A DNA stretch of 15,936 nucleotides, from positions 1-15,936 of the forward strand of contig CALHCK010000197.1 in NCBI GenBank assembly GCA_937936695.1, given 5' to 3'. Positions 1 to 8,098 of this stretch are shown here, piece after piece; position 1 is the first letter of the stretch, and every line of letters starts with the position of its first letter. Origin of the DNA: an uncultured Polaribacter sp. GTDB lineage: Bacteria; Bacteroidota; Bacteroidia; Flavobacteriales; Flavobacteriaceae. Both the position numbers and the translations under genes were made by a program. The notes under the pieces were generated by a model that saw nothing but the letters and a program-made list of their open reading frames with translations, made no database searches and was not told the DNA's origin.

Positions 1-1466
1 TAATCTGTTTCTCTTGGTTTTAGTTTAGTTATAACCATCATAATAATAACTGTTAACACACATGTAATTGCTTGCATATGTAACATATGTAAATCTATTA
101 CACCAAAACCATTTGCTAAAACAATGTATAATACGTAAATAGAGAACGCAAAAATAATTCCTACTTTTGCCGCTATTGCTGGTACTCTCTTTGTTAAAAT
201 TCCAATTATGATTACCGTTAAAATTGGCACACTATAAGCACCGTTAACAGTTTGCAAGTACCCAAAAATACTATCTGCAAAAATTAAAAAGGGAGCAATA
301 ATCATAGAAAAGAAAGCTAAAATAACTCCAAAACGTTTCCCTTTTTTAACAACAACTTCGTCTGTTGCTTCTTTATCTATAAATTGCTTATAAATATCTA
401 CACCATATAAAGTTACACAGCTATTTAAAGCTGAATTAAAAGAACTTAAGATTGCTCCAAATAATACTGCCGCAAAAAATCCTATCCAAACATCTGGTAA
501 TACATCTGCTACTAATGTAGGATATACATCACTTGTATGCATGTTTGCCCCATATTTGTGAAAAGCAATAATACCTGGTAATACTACAATAATTGGTCCT
601 AATATTTTAATAAAAGCTGCAATTGTTAAACCTTTTTGACCTTCGGCTAAATTTTTTGCTCCTAGCGCTCTTTGAATAATTTGTTGGTTACTACCCCAAT
701 AGAATAATTGTACCAACATCATACCTGTAAAAATTGTTGCAAAAGGTATCGATGAATCTGGACCTCCTATTGCGTTTAATTTTTCTGGGTGCTCTGTAGA
801 TAATTTAGTTAAACCTCCTACAAGGCTACCATCATCACTAATAGACATTAAACCAAAAACAGGAATTAAAAGACCACCAATTAATAAACCTACTGCATTA
901 ATAGTATCTGAAACTGCTACCGCTTTTAAACCTCCAAAAATTGCATAAATAGATCCTATAATACCTATACCCCAAACGCATATCCAAACGGCAGTCCAAT
1001 CGCTTACTCCTAACATTTCAGGAATCCCAAACATACCACTAATAGCTTTAGATCCTGTAAATAATACCATTGGTAATAATACAACAGCATAACCTGTAAG
1101 AAACAATCCTGATGTTAATGCTTTTGTTGTAGTATCAAATCTTCTTTCTAAAAATGTAGGAATGGTAGATATACCTCCTTTTAAATATCTTGGTAATAAA
1201 AACACAGCTGTTATTACCATAGCGATAGCTGCTAGTGTTTCCCAAGCCATTACCAAAATACCATCTCTATAAGCATCTCCGTTAAGCCCTACAATTTGTT
1301 CTGTAGATAGATTTGTTAAAAGTAAAGAACCTGCAATTACAGTAGCTGTTAGACTTCTTCCTCCTAAAAAATAACCATCCGATGTGTTTTCGTTTGTATT
1401 TCGAGTTGCTAAGTAAGCAATTACCGCAACTAATAATGTAAATCCTATAAATGAAATGATCCCCAT
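1..1466 (-). CDS. Sodium/solute symporter (SSS family), C-terminus cut off by window start
   Basis: Translation of the minus strand from ATG at 1464-1466 stays open to base 1 (about 488 residues), so the C-terminus lies outside the window. The protein begins MGIISFIGFTLLVAVIAYLA, followed by GYFLGGRSLTATVIAGSLLL and TNLSTEQIVG, the N-terminal pattern of solute:sodium symporters (SglT/YidK-like branch), and continues with many hydrophobic helices, including YWGSNQQIIQRALGAK and AAVLFGAILSSFNSALNS, typical of the family core. It should be an inner-membrane Na+-coupled carrier, probably for a monosaccharide. It follows xylA in the same direction, separated by a strong hairpin, so xylose or another sugar of the same polysaccharide is the likely cargo; this is inferred from context. 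No TAnnTTTG-like promoter box was found in the 64 bases between its start and the hairpin, so its expression may depend on read-through. Family assignment is secure, substrate is not. Confidence 0.88.
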   Translation of the reverse strand, partial: MGIISFIGFTLLVAVIAYLATRNTNENTSDGYFLGGRSLTATVIAGSLLLTNLSTEQIVGLNGDAYRDGILVMAWETLAAIAMVITAVFLLPRYLKGGISTIPTFLERRFDTTTKALTSGLFLTGYAVVLLPMVLFTGSKAISGMFGIPEMLGVSDWTAVWICVWGIGIIGSIYAIFGGLKAVAVSDTINAVGLLIGGLLIPVFGLMSISDDGSLVGGLTKLSTEHPEKLNAIGGPDSSIPFATIFTGMMLVQLFYWGSNQQIIQRALGAKNLAEGQKGLTIAAFIKILGPIIVVLPGIIAFHKYGANMHTSDVYPTLVADVLPDVWIGFFAAVLFGAILSSFNSALNSCVTLYGVDIYKQFIDKEATDEVVVKKGKRFGVILAFFSMIIAPFLIFADSIFGYLQTVNGAYSVPILTVIIIGILTKRVPAIAAKVGIIFAFSIYVLYIVLANGFGVIDLHMLHMQAITCVLTVIIMMVITKLKPRETD

Positions 1467-1496
1467 AGTTTATGTTTAATTTAAGTTTGTTATTAG

Positions 1497-1511
1497 CTAC
1501 TAATATAGTAG
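1497..1511. repeat. Short perfect inverted repeat in symporter leader
   Basis: CTACTA-ATA-TAGTAG, a 6+3+6 palindrome 31 bases upstream of the symporter start codon. It could be a small operator or a leader hairpin. In such AT-rich DNA a short palindrome may be chance. Confidence 0.25.
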
Positions 1512-1530
1512 TTAGAATTTAGATTTAATA

Positions 1531-1577
1531 AAAAAAGAGTGAATCATTCGTTAAATTCGAATAATTCACTCTTTTTT
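1531..1577 (-). terminator. Strong hairpin after xylA, before the symporter gene
   Basis: A 14-base arm (AAAAAAGAGTGAAT, 1531-1544) pairs perfectly with 1564-1577; after one mismatch a further five pairs (ATTCG/CGAAT) close a seven-base loop at 1551-1557. The A-run on one side and T-run on the other make it an intrinsic terminator that can work in either direction. It lies 31 bases past the xylA stop and 65 bases before the symporter start, so it either ends the xyl transcript or attenuates expression of the symporter. Confidence 0.8.
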
Positions 1578-1607
1578 GTACTCATATTACATAATAATAC
1601 CTAAATA

Positions 1608-2924
1608 TTATATGTATTGGTTAATTATGTTTTCAAATAACTCTTGTTTACCACTTTGTAAGGTTAATTCTCCGTTATCTTGAGCAATTTTGTACAAATC
1701 AGAAAGTTCTAATTTACCTGCTTCAAAATCTTTTCCTTTACCAGCATCAAAAGAACTATATCTTTTTTCTCTTAAAGCATTATAAGAAGATGAAGAAATA
1801 ATTTTATCTGCAGTAATTAATGCTCTAGCAAACGTATCTGCTCCACCAATATGTGCTAAGAATACATCTTCTAAATCTGTAGAGTTTCTTCTGATTTTAG
1901 CATCAAAATTAACACCACCTCCTTGTAAACCACCAGCTTCTAAGAATACTAACATTGCTTCTGTAGTTTCTTGAATGTTGTTTGGAAACTGATCTGTATC
2001 CCAACCATTTTGGTAATCTCCACGGTTAGCATCTATACTACCTAACATACCAGCTTTTGCTGCAACAGCCATTTCATGTTGCATTGTATGTTGTGCTAAA
2101 GTTGCATGATTTACCTCTATATTCATTTTAAAATCATTCTCTAAACCGTATTCTTTTAAGAATCCAATAGCTGTAGCAGAATCAAAATCATATTGATGCT
2201 TCATAGGCTCCATTGGTTTAGGCTCAATAAAGAAAGTTCCTTTAAAACCTTGTGCTCTTGCATAATCTCTTGCCATAGTTAAGAATTGTCCCATGTGGTC
2301 TAATTCTCTTCCCATATCTGTGTTTAATAAAGACATGTAACCTTCTCTACCTCCCCAGAATACGTAGTTTTCTCCTCCTAATTTAATAGTAGCATCTAAA
2401 GCTAATTTTACTTGCCCTCCTGCTCTTGCTAACACATTAAAATCAGGATTTGTAGAAGCTCCGTTCATGTAACGTGGGTTAGAAAAACAGTTTGCTGTTC
2501 CCCATAATAATTTTACACCACTTTCGGCTTGCTTACCTTTTAAATAATCTGTAATAGCTTCTAATCTTTGCTCAGACTCTGCAAAAGTTGCTCCTTCTTG
2601 TACTAAATCGTAATCATGAAAACAATAGTAATCAAATCCTATTTTGTTAATAAATTCAAAAGCTGCATCTGCCTTGTCTTTTGCTGCTTGAATAGGGTCT
2701 GCTGCTTGATCCCATGCAAAACTTTGTGTACCAGGACCAAATGGATCTGAACCTTGACCACAGAAAGTATGCCAGTATGCAATTGAAAATTTAAACCATT
2801 CTTTCATGGTTTTACCTGCAACAACTTGCTCTGGGTTATAATATTTAAACGCTAGTGGGTTGTCTGATTCTTTTCCTTCGAATTGAATTTTGTTGATTCC
2901 TTTAAAGTATTCTTTATTTGCCAT
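1608..2924 (-). CDS. xylA: Xylose isomerase
   Basis: Converts D-xylose to D-xylulose in the cytoplasm, first step of the isomerase pathway. The 438-residue product has the usual length of the long (class II) xylose isomerases. Both family signatures are visible: FHDYDLVQEG (residues 102-111, with the catalytic His103 and Asp104) and IEPKPMEP (233-240, metal-binding Glu and Lys). VFWGGREGY (188-196) and the downstream metal-ligand region around DANRGDYQNGWDTDQFP are also intact. The start MANKEYFKGI fits the known N-terminus of the family. It follows xylB in the same direction with a 112-base gap that holds a structured RNA-like element. A strong hairpin follows the stop. Nothing looks broken. 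Confidence 0.97.
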   Translation of the reverse strand: MANKEYFKGINKIQFEGKESDNPLAFKYYNPEQVVAGKTMKEWFKFSIAYWHTFCGQGSDPFGPGTQSFAWDQAADPIQAAKDKADAAFEFINKIGFDYYCFHDYDLVQEGATFAESEQRLEAITDYLKGKQAESGVKLLWGTANCFSNPRYMNGASTNPDFNVLARAGGQVKLALDATIKLGGENYVFWGGREGYMSLLNTDMGRELDHMGQFLTMARDYARAQGFKGTFFIEPKPMEPMKHQYDFDSATAIGFLKEYGLENDFKMNIEVNHATLAQHTMQHEMAVAAKAGMLGSIDANRGDYQNGWDTDQFPNNIQETTEAMLVFLEAGGLQGGGVNFDAKIRRNSTDLEDVFLAHIGGADTFARALITADKIISSSSYNALREKRYSSFDAGKGKDFEAGKLELSDLYKIAQDNGELTLQSGKQELFENIINQYI

Positions 2925-2954
2925 TACTATATTATTTTGTGTGTATTATTTTTT

Positions 2955-3031
2955 GCGTTAGGGATTGAAACGGCATCCTTTTTGAAGTATGAAAAAAGAT
3001 ACAGTGTAAAGCCCGACCTTTGGGAACGCCC
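2955..3031 (+). ncRNA. Structured flavobacterial RNA-like element (Flavo-1-like)
   Basis: This 77-base block between xylB and xylA is far more GC-rich than its surroundings and folds well: outer stem GCGTT (2955-2959) with AACGC (3025-3029), inner hairpin GGAT (2962-2965) with ATCC (2975-2978), and a T-run/A-run hairpin (2979-2983 with 2993-2997). GGG at 2961-2963 could also pair with CCC at 3012-3014. From memory the sequence (GGGATTGAAACGGCATCC, then AAAGCCCGACC) matches an element repeated across flavobacterial genomes and probably the Flavo-1 RNA family; I could not search to confirm. Plus-strand orientation is chosen from remembered copies; the helices would also form in the minus-strand xylB-xylA transcript. 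A weak TAnnTTTG-like box (TTATTTTG, 2932-2939) precedes it on the plus strand. Function unknown. Confidence 0.55.
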
Positions 3032-3036
3032 TTATT

Positions 3037-4524
3037 TTATTTATTTAATATTAATTCTAACTCTTTTTTCCAGTTATTGTATGCTTTTATATATGGTTCT
3101 TTATCTTTAAAAGGCATAAATGTCATTACATGATCATTGTCCATAATTGCTTTTCCAAAAGATTCATAATCTCCTTTATGTAAATCTGCAGCTCTTGCAG
3201 CACCAATTGCTCCAGTGGTATTATAAATTTCTATTTCTTGCTCTATTAAAGTTGCTACTGTGTTTGCAAAAATTTCTGATCGAAATAAGTTATCGTTACC
3301 AGCTCTAATTACGCTTGGTTTAATACCGTCAGACTTCATAATTTCCATTCCATAAACAAAAGAGAACGCAATACCTTCTAGGGCAGCTCTACACATGTGT
3401 CCTTTATGGTGATTGTTTAAGTTCATGTTTACAATTCTGGTACCAATTTCTTTGTTATTTAGCATACGTTCTGCTCCGTTACCAAACGGAATTAAACATA
3501 CACCATCTGAACCTACAGAAACTTCTGATGCTAAATTGTTCATTTCTTCATAAGAAGCTACTGCTAAATTGTTTAATAACCAACGGTACTGAATACCTGC
3601 TCCGTTAATACATAATAATTTACCTATTCTAACAGCATCTCCTTTTGTATAATTAACGTGTGCAAAATTGTTTACTCTAGAGCTTTCTTTTGCAGATAAA
3701 CTATCTGTAACCGCATATACAACTCCAGATGTACCTCCGGTTGCCGCAACTTCTCCTGGGTTAAACACATTTAAAGACAAAGCGTTGTTTGGTTGATCTC
3801 CTGCTCTGTAATAAATAGGAGTACCTTCTGCTAAAGTACTTTCTTCTTCTCCTTTTTTATCTACTGTAGATTGAATACCAAATGTATCTACAATATCAGG
3901 AACTAAAGAAGGATCAATTCCATAATGGTCTAAAAGAAAATCTGCAATATTATCATCTTTAAAATTCCAGAAAATACCTTCAGACAATCCTGAAATAGTA
4001 GTATTTATTTTATTAGAAAACTTATAAGCTATATAGTCTCCTGGAAGCATAAACTTATAAATCTTATTATAAACCTCGGGTTCATTTTCTTGTACCCATT
4101 TTAATTTTGATGCTGTAAAATTGGCTGGAGAGTTTAATAATTCTTCAGAACATTTATCTTCTCCTATTTCACTAAAAGCACTGTTTCCAATTGCAACTGC
4201 TCTACTATCGCACCAAATGATACTTTTACGTAAAGGGTTACCTTCTTTATCTACTAAAACCAAACCATGCATTTGGTAAGAAATACCAATACCTTTAATT
4301 TGAGTTCTACTAACGTTATATTGTTTTTTTAGGCTTTTAATAGCATTGCAAATATGCTTCCACCAATCATTTGGTTTCTGTTCTGCCCAACCATTCTTTT
4401 GAGCAAACATTCCCATTTCTTCTTTAGGCTCTTGTACAACACCTAAACTTTTACCAGATTTTATTTCTACTAAAGCAGCTTTTATAGAAGAACTTCCAAT
4501 ATCTATTCCTAAATAGTAATTCAT
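3037..4524 (-). CDS. xylB: Xylulokinase (FGGY family)
   Basis: Phosphorylates D-xylulose with ATP to xylulose 5-phosphate, feeding the pentose phosphate pathway. At 495 residues it has the standard two-domain FGGY length. Visible motifs are the N-terminal ATPase phosphate loop YLGIDIGSSSIKAAL (residues 4-18), the xylulose-type substrate motif QMHG (84-87), the catalytic-base motif GDQPNNA (242-248, Asp243) and the ADP-binding ATGGTSG (261-267). A C-terminal GAIGAARAA stretch matches the family end. It lies just upstream of xylA in the same direction. No terminator is visible in the 170 bases between it and the GH2 gene above it, so it may be transcribed from the GH2 promoter, but a candidate operator in that gap could give it separate control. 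The QMHG motif favours xylulose over glycerol or gluconate. Confidence 0.93.
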   Translation of the reverse strand: MNYYLGIDIGSSSIKAALVEIKSGKSLGVVQEPKEEMGMFAQKNGWAEQKPNDWWKHICNAIKSLKKQYNVSRTQIKGIGISYQMHGLVLVDKEGNPLRKSIIWCDSRAVAIGNSAFSEIGEDKCSEELLNSPANFTASKLKWVQENEPEVYNKIYKFMLPGDYIAYKFSNKINTTISGLSEGIFWNFKDDNIADFLLDHYGIDPSLVPDIVDTFGIQSTVDKKGEEESTLAEGTPIYYRAGDQPNNALSLNVFNPGEVAATGGTSGVVYAVTDSLSAKESSRVNNFAHVNYTKGDAVRIGKLLCINGAGIQYRWLLNNLAVASYEEMNNLASEVSVGSDGVCLIPFGNGAERMLNNKEIGTRIVNMNLNNHHKGHMCRAALEGIAFSFVYGMEIMKSDGIKPSVIRAGNDNLFRSEIFANTVATLIEQEIEIYNTTGAIGAARAADLHKGDYESFGKAIMDNDHVMTFMPFKDKEPYIKAYNNWKKELELILNK

Positions 4525-4565
4525 TAACAGTACTTTTATTTAATCTTTTTTATTATTTTTTTTGA

Positions 4566-4578
4566 TGATGTAACATCA
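4566..4578. promoter_or_regulatory. Candidate operator upstream of xylB
   Basis: TGATGT-A-ACATCA is a perfect 13-base palindrome 42 bases upstream of the xylB start, flanked by T-runs on both sides. On the xylB strand the bases after it are A-rich, which argues against a terminator. A transcription factor site controlling the xylose genes is plausible. I saw no second copy in the window, and no clear TAnnTTTG promoter box next to it, so this stays tentative. Confidence 0.35.
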
Positions 4579-4694
4579 GTCACTTTTTTTAAGGCCTCTA
4601 AAATAATTAATTTTAAACTATGTTATCTTAAAAAAAACTCAAGATTATAAATTAATTACCAACCTTTTTATATACTACAAACAAGGTTTTAAAC

Positions 4695-7691
4695 TTATTT
4701 ACGCTTTTTAGCCATTACAGTATACATTCTGCATTCTTCTGGTGCTTCTTTATCTGTATTACCTGCCATAATAATACTTTCTCCTGCTTTTGCAAATCTA
4801 TGAAATACAGACATTACAGCTCCAACAACTTTTACATTATCGCCTGTATCTTTATAATCTGCTAATAAAAACTCAGGTCTTTCTACAGTATCATCATGTA
4901 AAACATAAATATCCATATCTACACCAGCTATAAATTGTAACTGATCTCTTGCCCAATACTTCTTATCAGAATTTGGTGTTCTAATGTATTCACATTGATT
5001 TAAAAACTTAGGTAATACTGTATAGTTGTATTCTAAATCTGTATATGCTTTTTTACCCCAATGCATATTTGTTCTTAAAACTGCTTTACCATCTCCGGTA
5101 TAACTAAACTTAGTAAATAATTTACTTCTGTTTTTTATACCTGGTACATAAGCTGGCATTGCTGGTACATGAACAGGCATTGGCTCTTTAACTACATTAT
5201 TATTTTTATATAATTGCGGCATTGATTTGGACAAACCGTTAGAAAATTCTATTGCTTTAGAATTTAAAACAATAGTTACCGGTTTTAATCCTTTTCTAGT
5301 AGCAGTAATAGTTACTTCTCCTGCTTTTAATAAAGATCTAATTGCTACCCTGTTTATACCTGCTTCGGTATCTAAATACAAATTATTTGTAGTATTTGCT
5401 TTACCACTATTATAACCACCTCTCCAAACTGCTGGTCCAGAAATAGTAAAATCTACTCTTGCAGCATCTAAAGGACATCTATTACCGTCTTTATCAACAA
5501 CTTCAAAATCTAAAAGTGCTATATCAGATCCATCAGCTAACCATCCATTTAAACCTGTAATTGGTGTTAATTTAATAGCTTTTGGTTCTCCAACTGTTTT
5601 CTTTATTTGTGTAACAACTAATTTATCATCTAAGTAACCTTCAACTTTTATTTCTCCTGCTTCCCAAGCTACATCTTTAAAAGAAAAAACATACCCATTT
5701 TTAGCTTTACTGTCTGTACCTATTAATTTATTATTCACATAAAGTTTTACTTTCTGTGTATTAGATACTACAAATATTTCTTTTTTAGTACCTTCTTTAT
5801 AATTCCAATGACCAACAACATGTATTTGTGCTTCTGGCCTCCACATTGCTTTTGTGGTATAAAAAGCTTCTTTAGGCAATCGTACCGCATCTACCTCTCC
5901 ACTTGCTCTGGTTACTTCTGTAGGACAACGACCACCATGTGTACCGTCTGTAAACACCCAGTTAGCACCACCTACATGGTAAGGTTTTTTACCCATTTTA
6001 TTCCACCAATGATCTACTTGACGAACTGCAAATTCTTCTGAACTTAATTTATAGGTATTTTTATTTAAATTTTTATGACTGTAAAAATTATCATCAGGAG
6101 AAAATTTATCCCAAATACGTCTTGGAGCTTCTTCTCTATTATATTCACTTTCTACTACCGGTAAATTAGGATACTCACGTTCCCAACCTTCTGTTCCTAT
6201 TTCTATAGAAACATATCCTTCAGAATCGTTTTTAACGTCAGCTCTTCGGTTACCCATTAAACGTTTTCCTTTAGGATCAAATTCATTGATAACTTCTAAA
6301 ATCTGTTTGTAATGACCCTCAGATTCTGCCCAGTTTCCTCCTTCCCAAATAAAAATAGATGGGTGGTTTTTATAATAAACAATCATATCTCTAAAAGCAG
6401 CAATACGAATATCCCAAGTTTCTCCAAAATCTTCAGACTCTCCACTAACTCCTGGCATTAATGTTACAAAACCATATTTATCTCCCATAGCAACTTCTGC
6501 CGGTGAACCAGCACAATGTCCCCAACGAATAAAATTACCTCCTGCTTCATCCATTAATTCAAAAGTATACTCTCTTAACCAATCTGGTAATGCAGCACCT
6601 AAACCAGCCCAAGCATTGGTAGGTTTTTGTCCCCAACCATGTAATTTGGCATATTCTCCGTTATTATGAAAACCAGTATCTTTATTAAAATCAAAACTTC
6701 TAACTCCTAAAGGAGATTCTGACTTATCTATAATTGTTTTTCCTTCTTTTAAGAACGTTAAAACTTTATACATGTACGGATCTCTAGTGTACCAGCGATT
6801 TGGATTTACAATTTTTGTTGTAGTATCAAAAGTAAATTTTTCTCCTGCTTTTAATTGATGATTTGCAGTTGATGAAGCAACAACTTTCCCTTCCTTATCA
6901 ATAATTTGAGCAATAAACTCTACATCTTTCGGCTCTTTATACTCATTAAAAACTTCTGCTTTAATAGTTACATCTGCATTTTCTGCAGAAATATTCTCTG
7001 CATAAACGTAAGTACCAACCGTTTTTAAATTATCATATAGAGGCAATGTTATGTGTAAAGGATCCATTGTGTGTAAAAATACATTTCTGTAGATACCACC
7101 ATGTACTGGATGCCAATGCTCATGATTCCAAACTAAAGGATCATTTTTTCTAAAATGATCTCCTCTATCATTATTAACTTTTACAGCAATAACATTGTCT
7201 TTTTCTCCAAAATTTAAAAAAGAAGTAATATCATATCCAAAAGGTATAAAACCCGTTTGGTTTTGTCCTACATGCGTACCATTTACATAAATATCTGCTA
7301 TTTGTCTTACAGATTCAAATTCTATGTATACTTTTTTATTTGATGAGTCTTTATCTAATTTAAAGTGCTTACGATACCAAACTGTTCCTCTCCATTGCTT
7401 ATCTTCTCCATCATGATGTCCATGACTTAAATCGTCAAAAGTATCAACATCATTAAATGTATGAGGACAACTTATATCACTCCAAGATTCATCATTAAAA
7501 TCAAACTTTTCTGCGTTTGCAGGATTTTGTTTTATAAATTTCCAACCTGGATTAAAATTAAATTTTACTCTATTTCCTTCTGATAAAATTTTATCTTCTT
7601 TCTTTTTTGCTTGTTCTTTATTTCCACAAGAAACTAAGAATAAAGCTGATAAAGTTAAAAAAAACAAAAAGTATTTTGCTTTTATTTTCAT
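4695..7691 (-). CDS. GH2-family glycoside hydrolase, outer-surface or periplasmic lipoprotein
   Basis: A 998-residue beta-galactosidase-like enzyme expected to remove terminal sugars from oligosaccharides. The N-terminus is a lipoprotein signal (hydrophobic residues 7-20, lipobox LVSC with Cys22). Domains in order: GH2 sugar-binding jelly roll (about 45-215, with WRGTVWYRKHF and VYVNGTHVG-like IADIYVNGTHVG), Ig-like domain (about 220-332), TIM barrel (about 333-620), a DUF4982-like Ig domain (about 625-705), a second C-terminal Ig-like domain (about 715-815) and a C-terminal domain of roughly 150 residues I cannot name. The nucleophile motif is present (ESEY, Glu516), but the acid/base motif, normally W-S-x-G-N-E, reads IWEGGNWAES (448-457), so Trp454 replaces the catalytic Glu. 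Glu450 or Glu456 might substitute. Its promoter shares a motif with the rhamnose operon. Exact substrate unknown; a glycosidase in ulvan-type degradation is an inference. Confidence 0.85.
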   Translation of the reverse strand: MKIKAKYFLFFLTLSALFLVSCGNKEQAKKKEDKILSEGNRVKFNFNPGWKFIKQNPANAEKFDFNDESWSDISCPHTFNDVDTFDDLSHGHHDGEDKQWRGTVWYRKHFKLDKDSSNKKVYIEFESVRQIADIYVNGTHVGQNQTGFIPFGYDITSFLNFGEKDNVIAVKVNNDRGDHFRKNDPLVWNHEHWHPVHGGIYRNVFLHTMDPLHITLPLYDNLKTVGTYVYAENISAENADVTIKAEVFNEYKEPKDVEFIAQIIDKEGKVVASSTANHQLKAGEKFTFDTTTKIVNPNRWYTRDPYMYKVLTFLKEGKTIIDKSESPLGVRSFDFNKDTGFHNNGEYAKLHGWGQKPTNAWAGLGAALPDWLREYTFELMDEAGGNFIRWGHCAGSPAEVAMGDKYGFVTLMPGVSGESEDFGETWDIRIAAFRDMIVYYKNHPSIFIWEGGNWAESEGHYKQILEVINEFDPKGKRLMGNRRADVKNDSEGYVSIEIGTEGWEREYPNLPVVESEYNREEAPRRIWDKFSPDDNFYSHKNLNKNTYKLSSEEFAVRQVDHWWNKMGKKPYHVGGANWVFTDGTHGGRCPTEVTRASGEVDAVRLPKEAFYTTKAMWRPEAQIHVVGHWNYKEGTKKEIFVVSNTQKVKLYVNNKLIGTDSKAKNGYVFSFKDVAWEAGEIKVEGYLDDKLVVTQIKKTVGEPKAIKLTPITGLNGWLADGSDIALLDFEVVDKDGNRCPLDAARVDFTISGPAVWRGGYNSGKANTTNNLYLDTEAGINRVAIRSLLKAGEVTITATRKGLKPVTIVLNSKAIEFSNGLSKSMPQLYKNNNVVKEPMPVHVPAMPAYVPGIKNRSKLFTKFSYTGDGKAVLRTNMHWGKKAYTDLEYNYTVLPKFLNQCEYIRTPNSDKKYWARDQLQFIAGVDMDIYVLHDDTVERPEFLLADYKDTGDNVKVVGAVMSVFHRFAKAGESIIMAGNTDKEAPEECRMYTVMAKKRK

Positions 7692-7726
7692 TGATGTTGT
7701 TGTTTTTATAACGGCTTGTAATTTGG

Positions 7727-7773
7727 CAAATGAATGCTAGTTTTATTAATTTTCTATCCTGTACTATCAGGTT
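7727..7773 (-). promoter_or_regulatory. Promoter of GH2 gene with shared activator-like motif
   Basis: On the minus strand the motif AGTACAGGATAGAA (within 7752-7773) is followed after exactly 17 bases by TTCATTTG (7734-7727), one mismatch from the Bacteroidota -7 box TAnnTTTG. The box lies about 36 bases from the start codon. The same core and spacing occur at two other promoters in the window. The motif fills the place of the -33 box, as expected for an activator that replaces a weak -33 element. Confidence 0.65.
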
Positions 7774-7804
7774 AAACCTTCTTGTATCATTTATCAATAA
7801 TGAA

Positions 7805-7836
7805 GAAAAATCATAAACTAATGTTTATGATTTTTC
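7805..7836 (-). terminator. Hairpin after the permease/small-protein unit
   Basis: GAAAAATCATAAAC (7805-7818) pairs perfectly with 7823-7836 around a TAAT loop, a 14-base stem. It lies 91 bases past the stop of the small membrane protein gene and before the GH2 promoter, so it likely ends the permease transcript. The T-run is inside the stem rather than after it on this strand. Confidence 0.6.
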
Positions 7837-7927
7837 AGGATTTTTTATTAAAATTTTAATCTTGTATTAAAGTTACTTATTAAATAACAAAACAAGTACA
7901 GAAATAAATAATCACTACTTATTAATA

Positions 7928-8095
7928 TTATTCTTCTTTCATCCAAAAAGGAGTTACAGCAAACCATAACAAGGTTCCTACTAACATAATTGTATTTATA
8001 CTAGCTAATTTTAATGCACCTGTAAATGAAAGTATACTTACTAATAATATTAAAACACCTATTGATATTCCACTAATTAATTTTAATATTTTCAT
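7928..8095 (-). CDS. Small two-helix membrane protein paired with permease
   Basis: A 55-residue open reading frame from ATG at 8093-8095 to TAA at 7928-7930, missed by length filters. It begins MKILKLISGISIGVLILLV and ends TLLWFAVTPFWMKEE. Two hydrophobic stretches (about residues 6-24 and 31-49) are separated by a short polar turn, so it should sit in the inner membrane as a hairpin of two helices. It starts only 3 bases after the permease stop, which implies co-transcription and probably translational coupling, and a hairpin follows it. I do not recognise a named family. Small hydrophobic proteins encoded directly after transporters can be accessory subunits or stability factors, for example MetS beside MetP in corynebacteria; whether that holds here is inference from position and topology only. 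Confidence 0.72.
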   Translation of the reverse strand: MKILKLISGISIGVLILLVSILSFTGALKLASINTIMLVGTLLWFAVTPFWMKEE

Positions 8096-8098
8096 AAT

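Noticed and set aside
2883..3110. 75-residue plus-strand ORF containing GIETASFLKYEKRYSVKPDL
   Set aside because: The peptide is a translation of the structured RNA-like element; similar peptides recur, as I recall, as the tails of spurious flavobacterial proteins. The ORF overlaps xylA and xylB ends and shows no coding character of its own.
5227..6041. Two plus-strand ORFs inside the GH2 gene
   Set aside because: They lie opposite a well-supported coding region, with no promoter or homology that I recognise.
7895..7906. Plus-strand AGTACAGAAATA resembling the shared promoter core
   Set aside because: Only 9 of 12 positions match, it points the wrong way, no plus-strand gene follows and no -7 box is at the right spacing.
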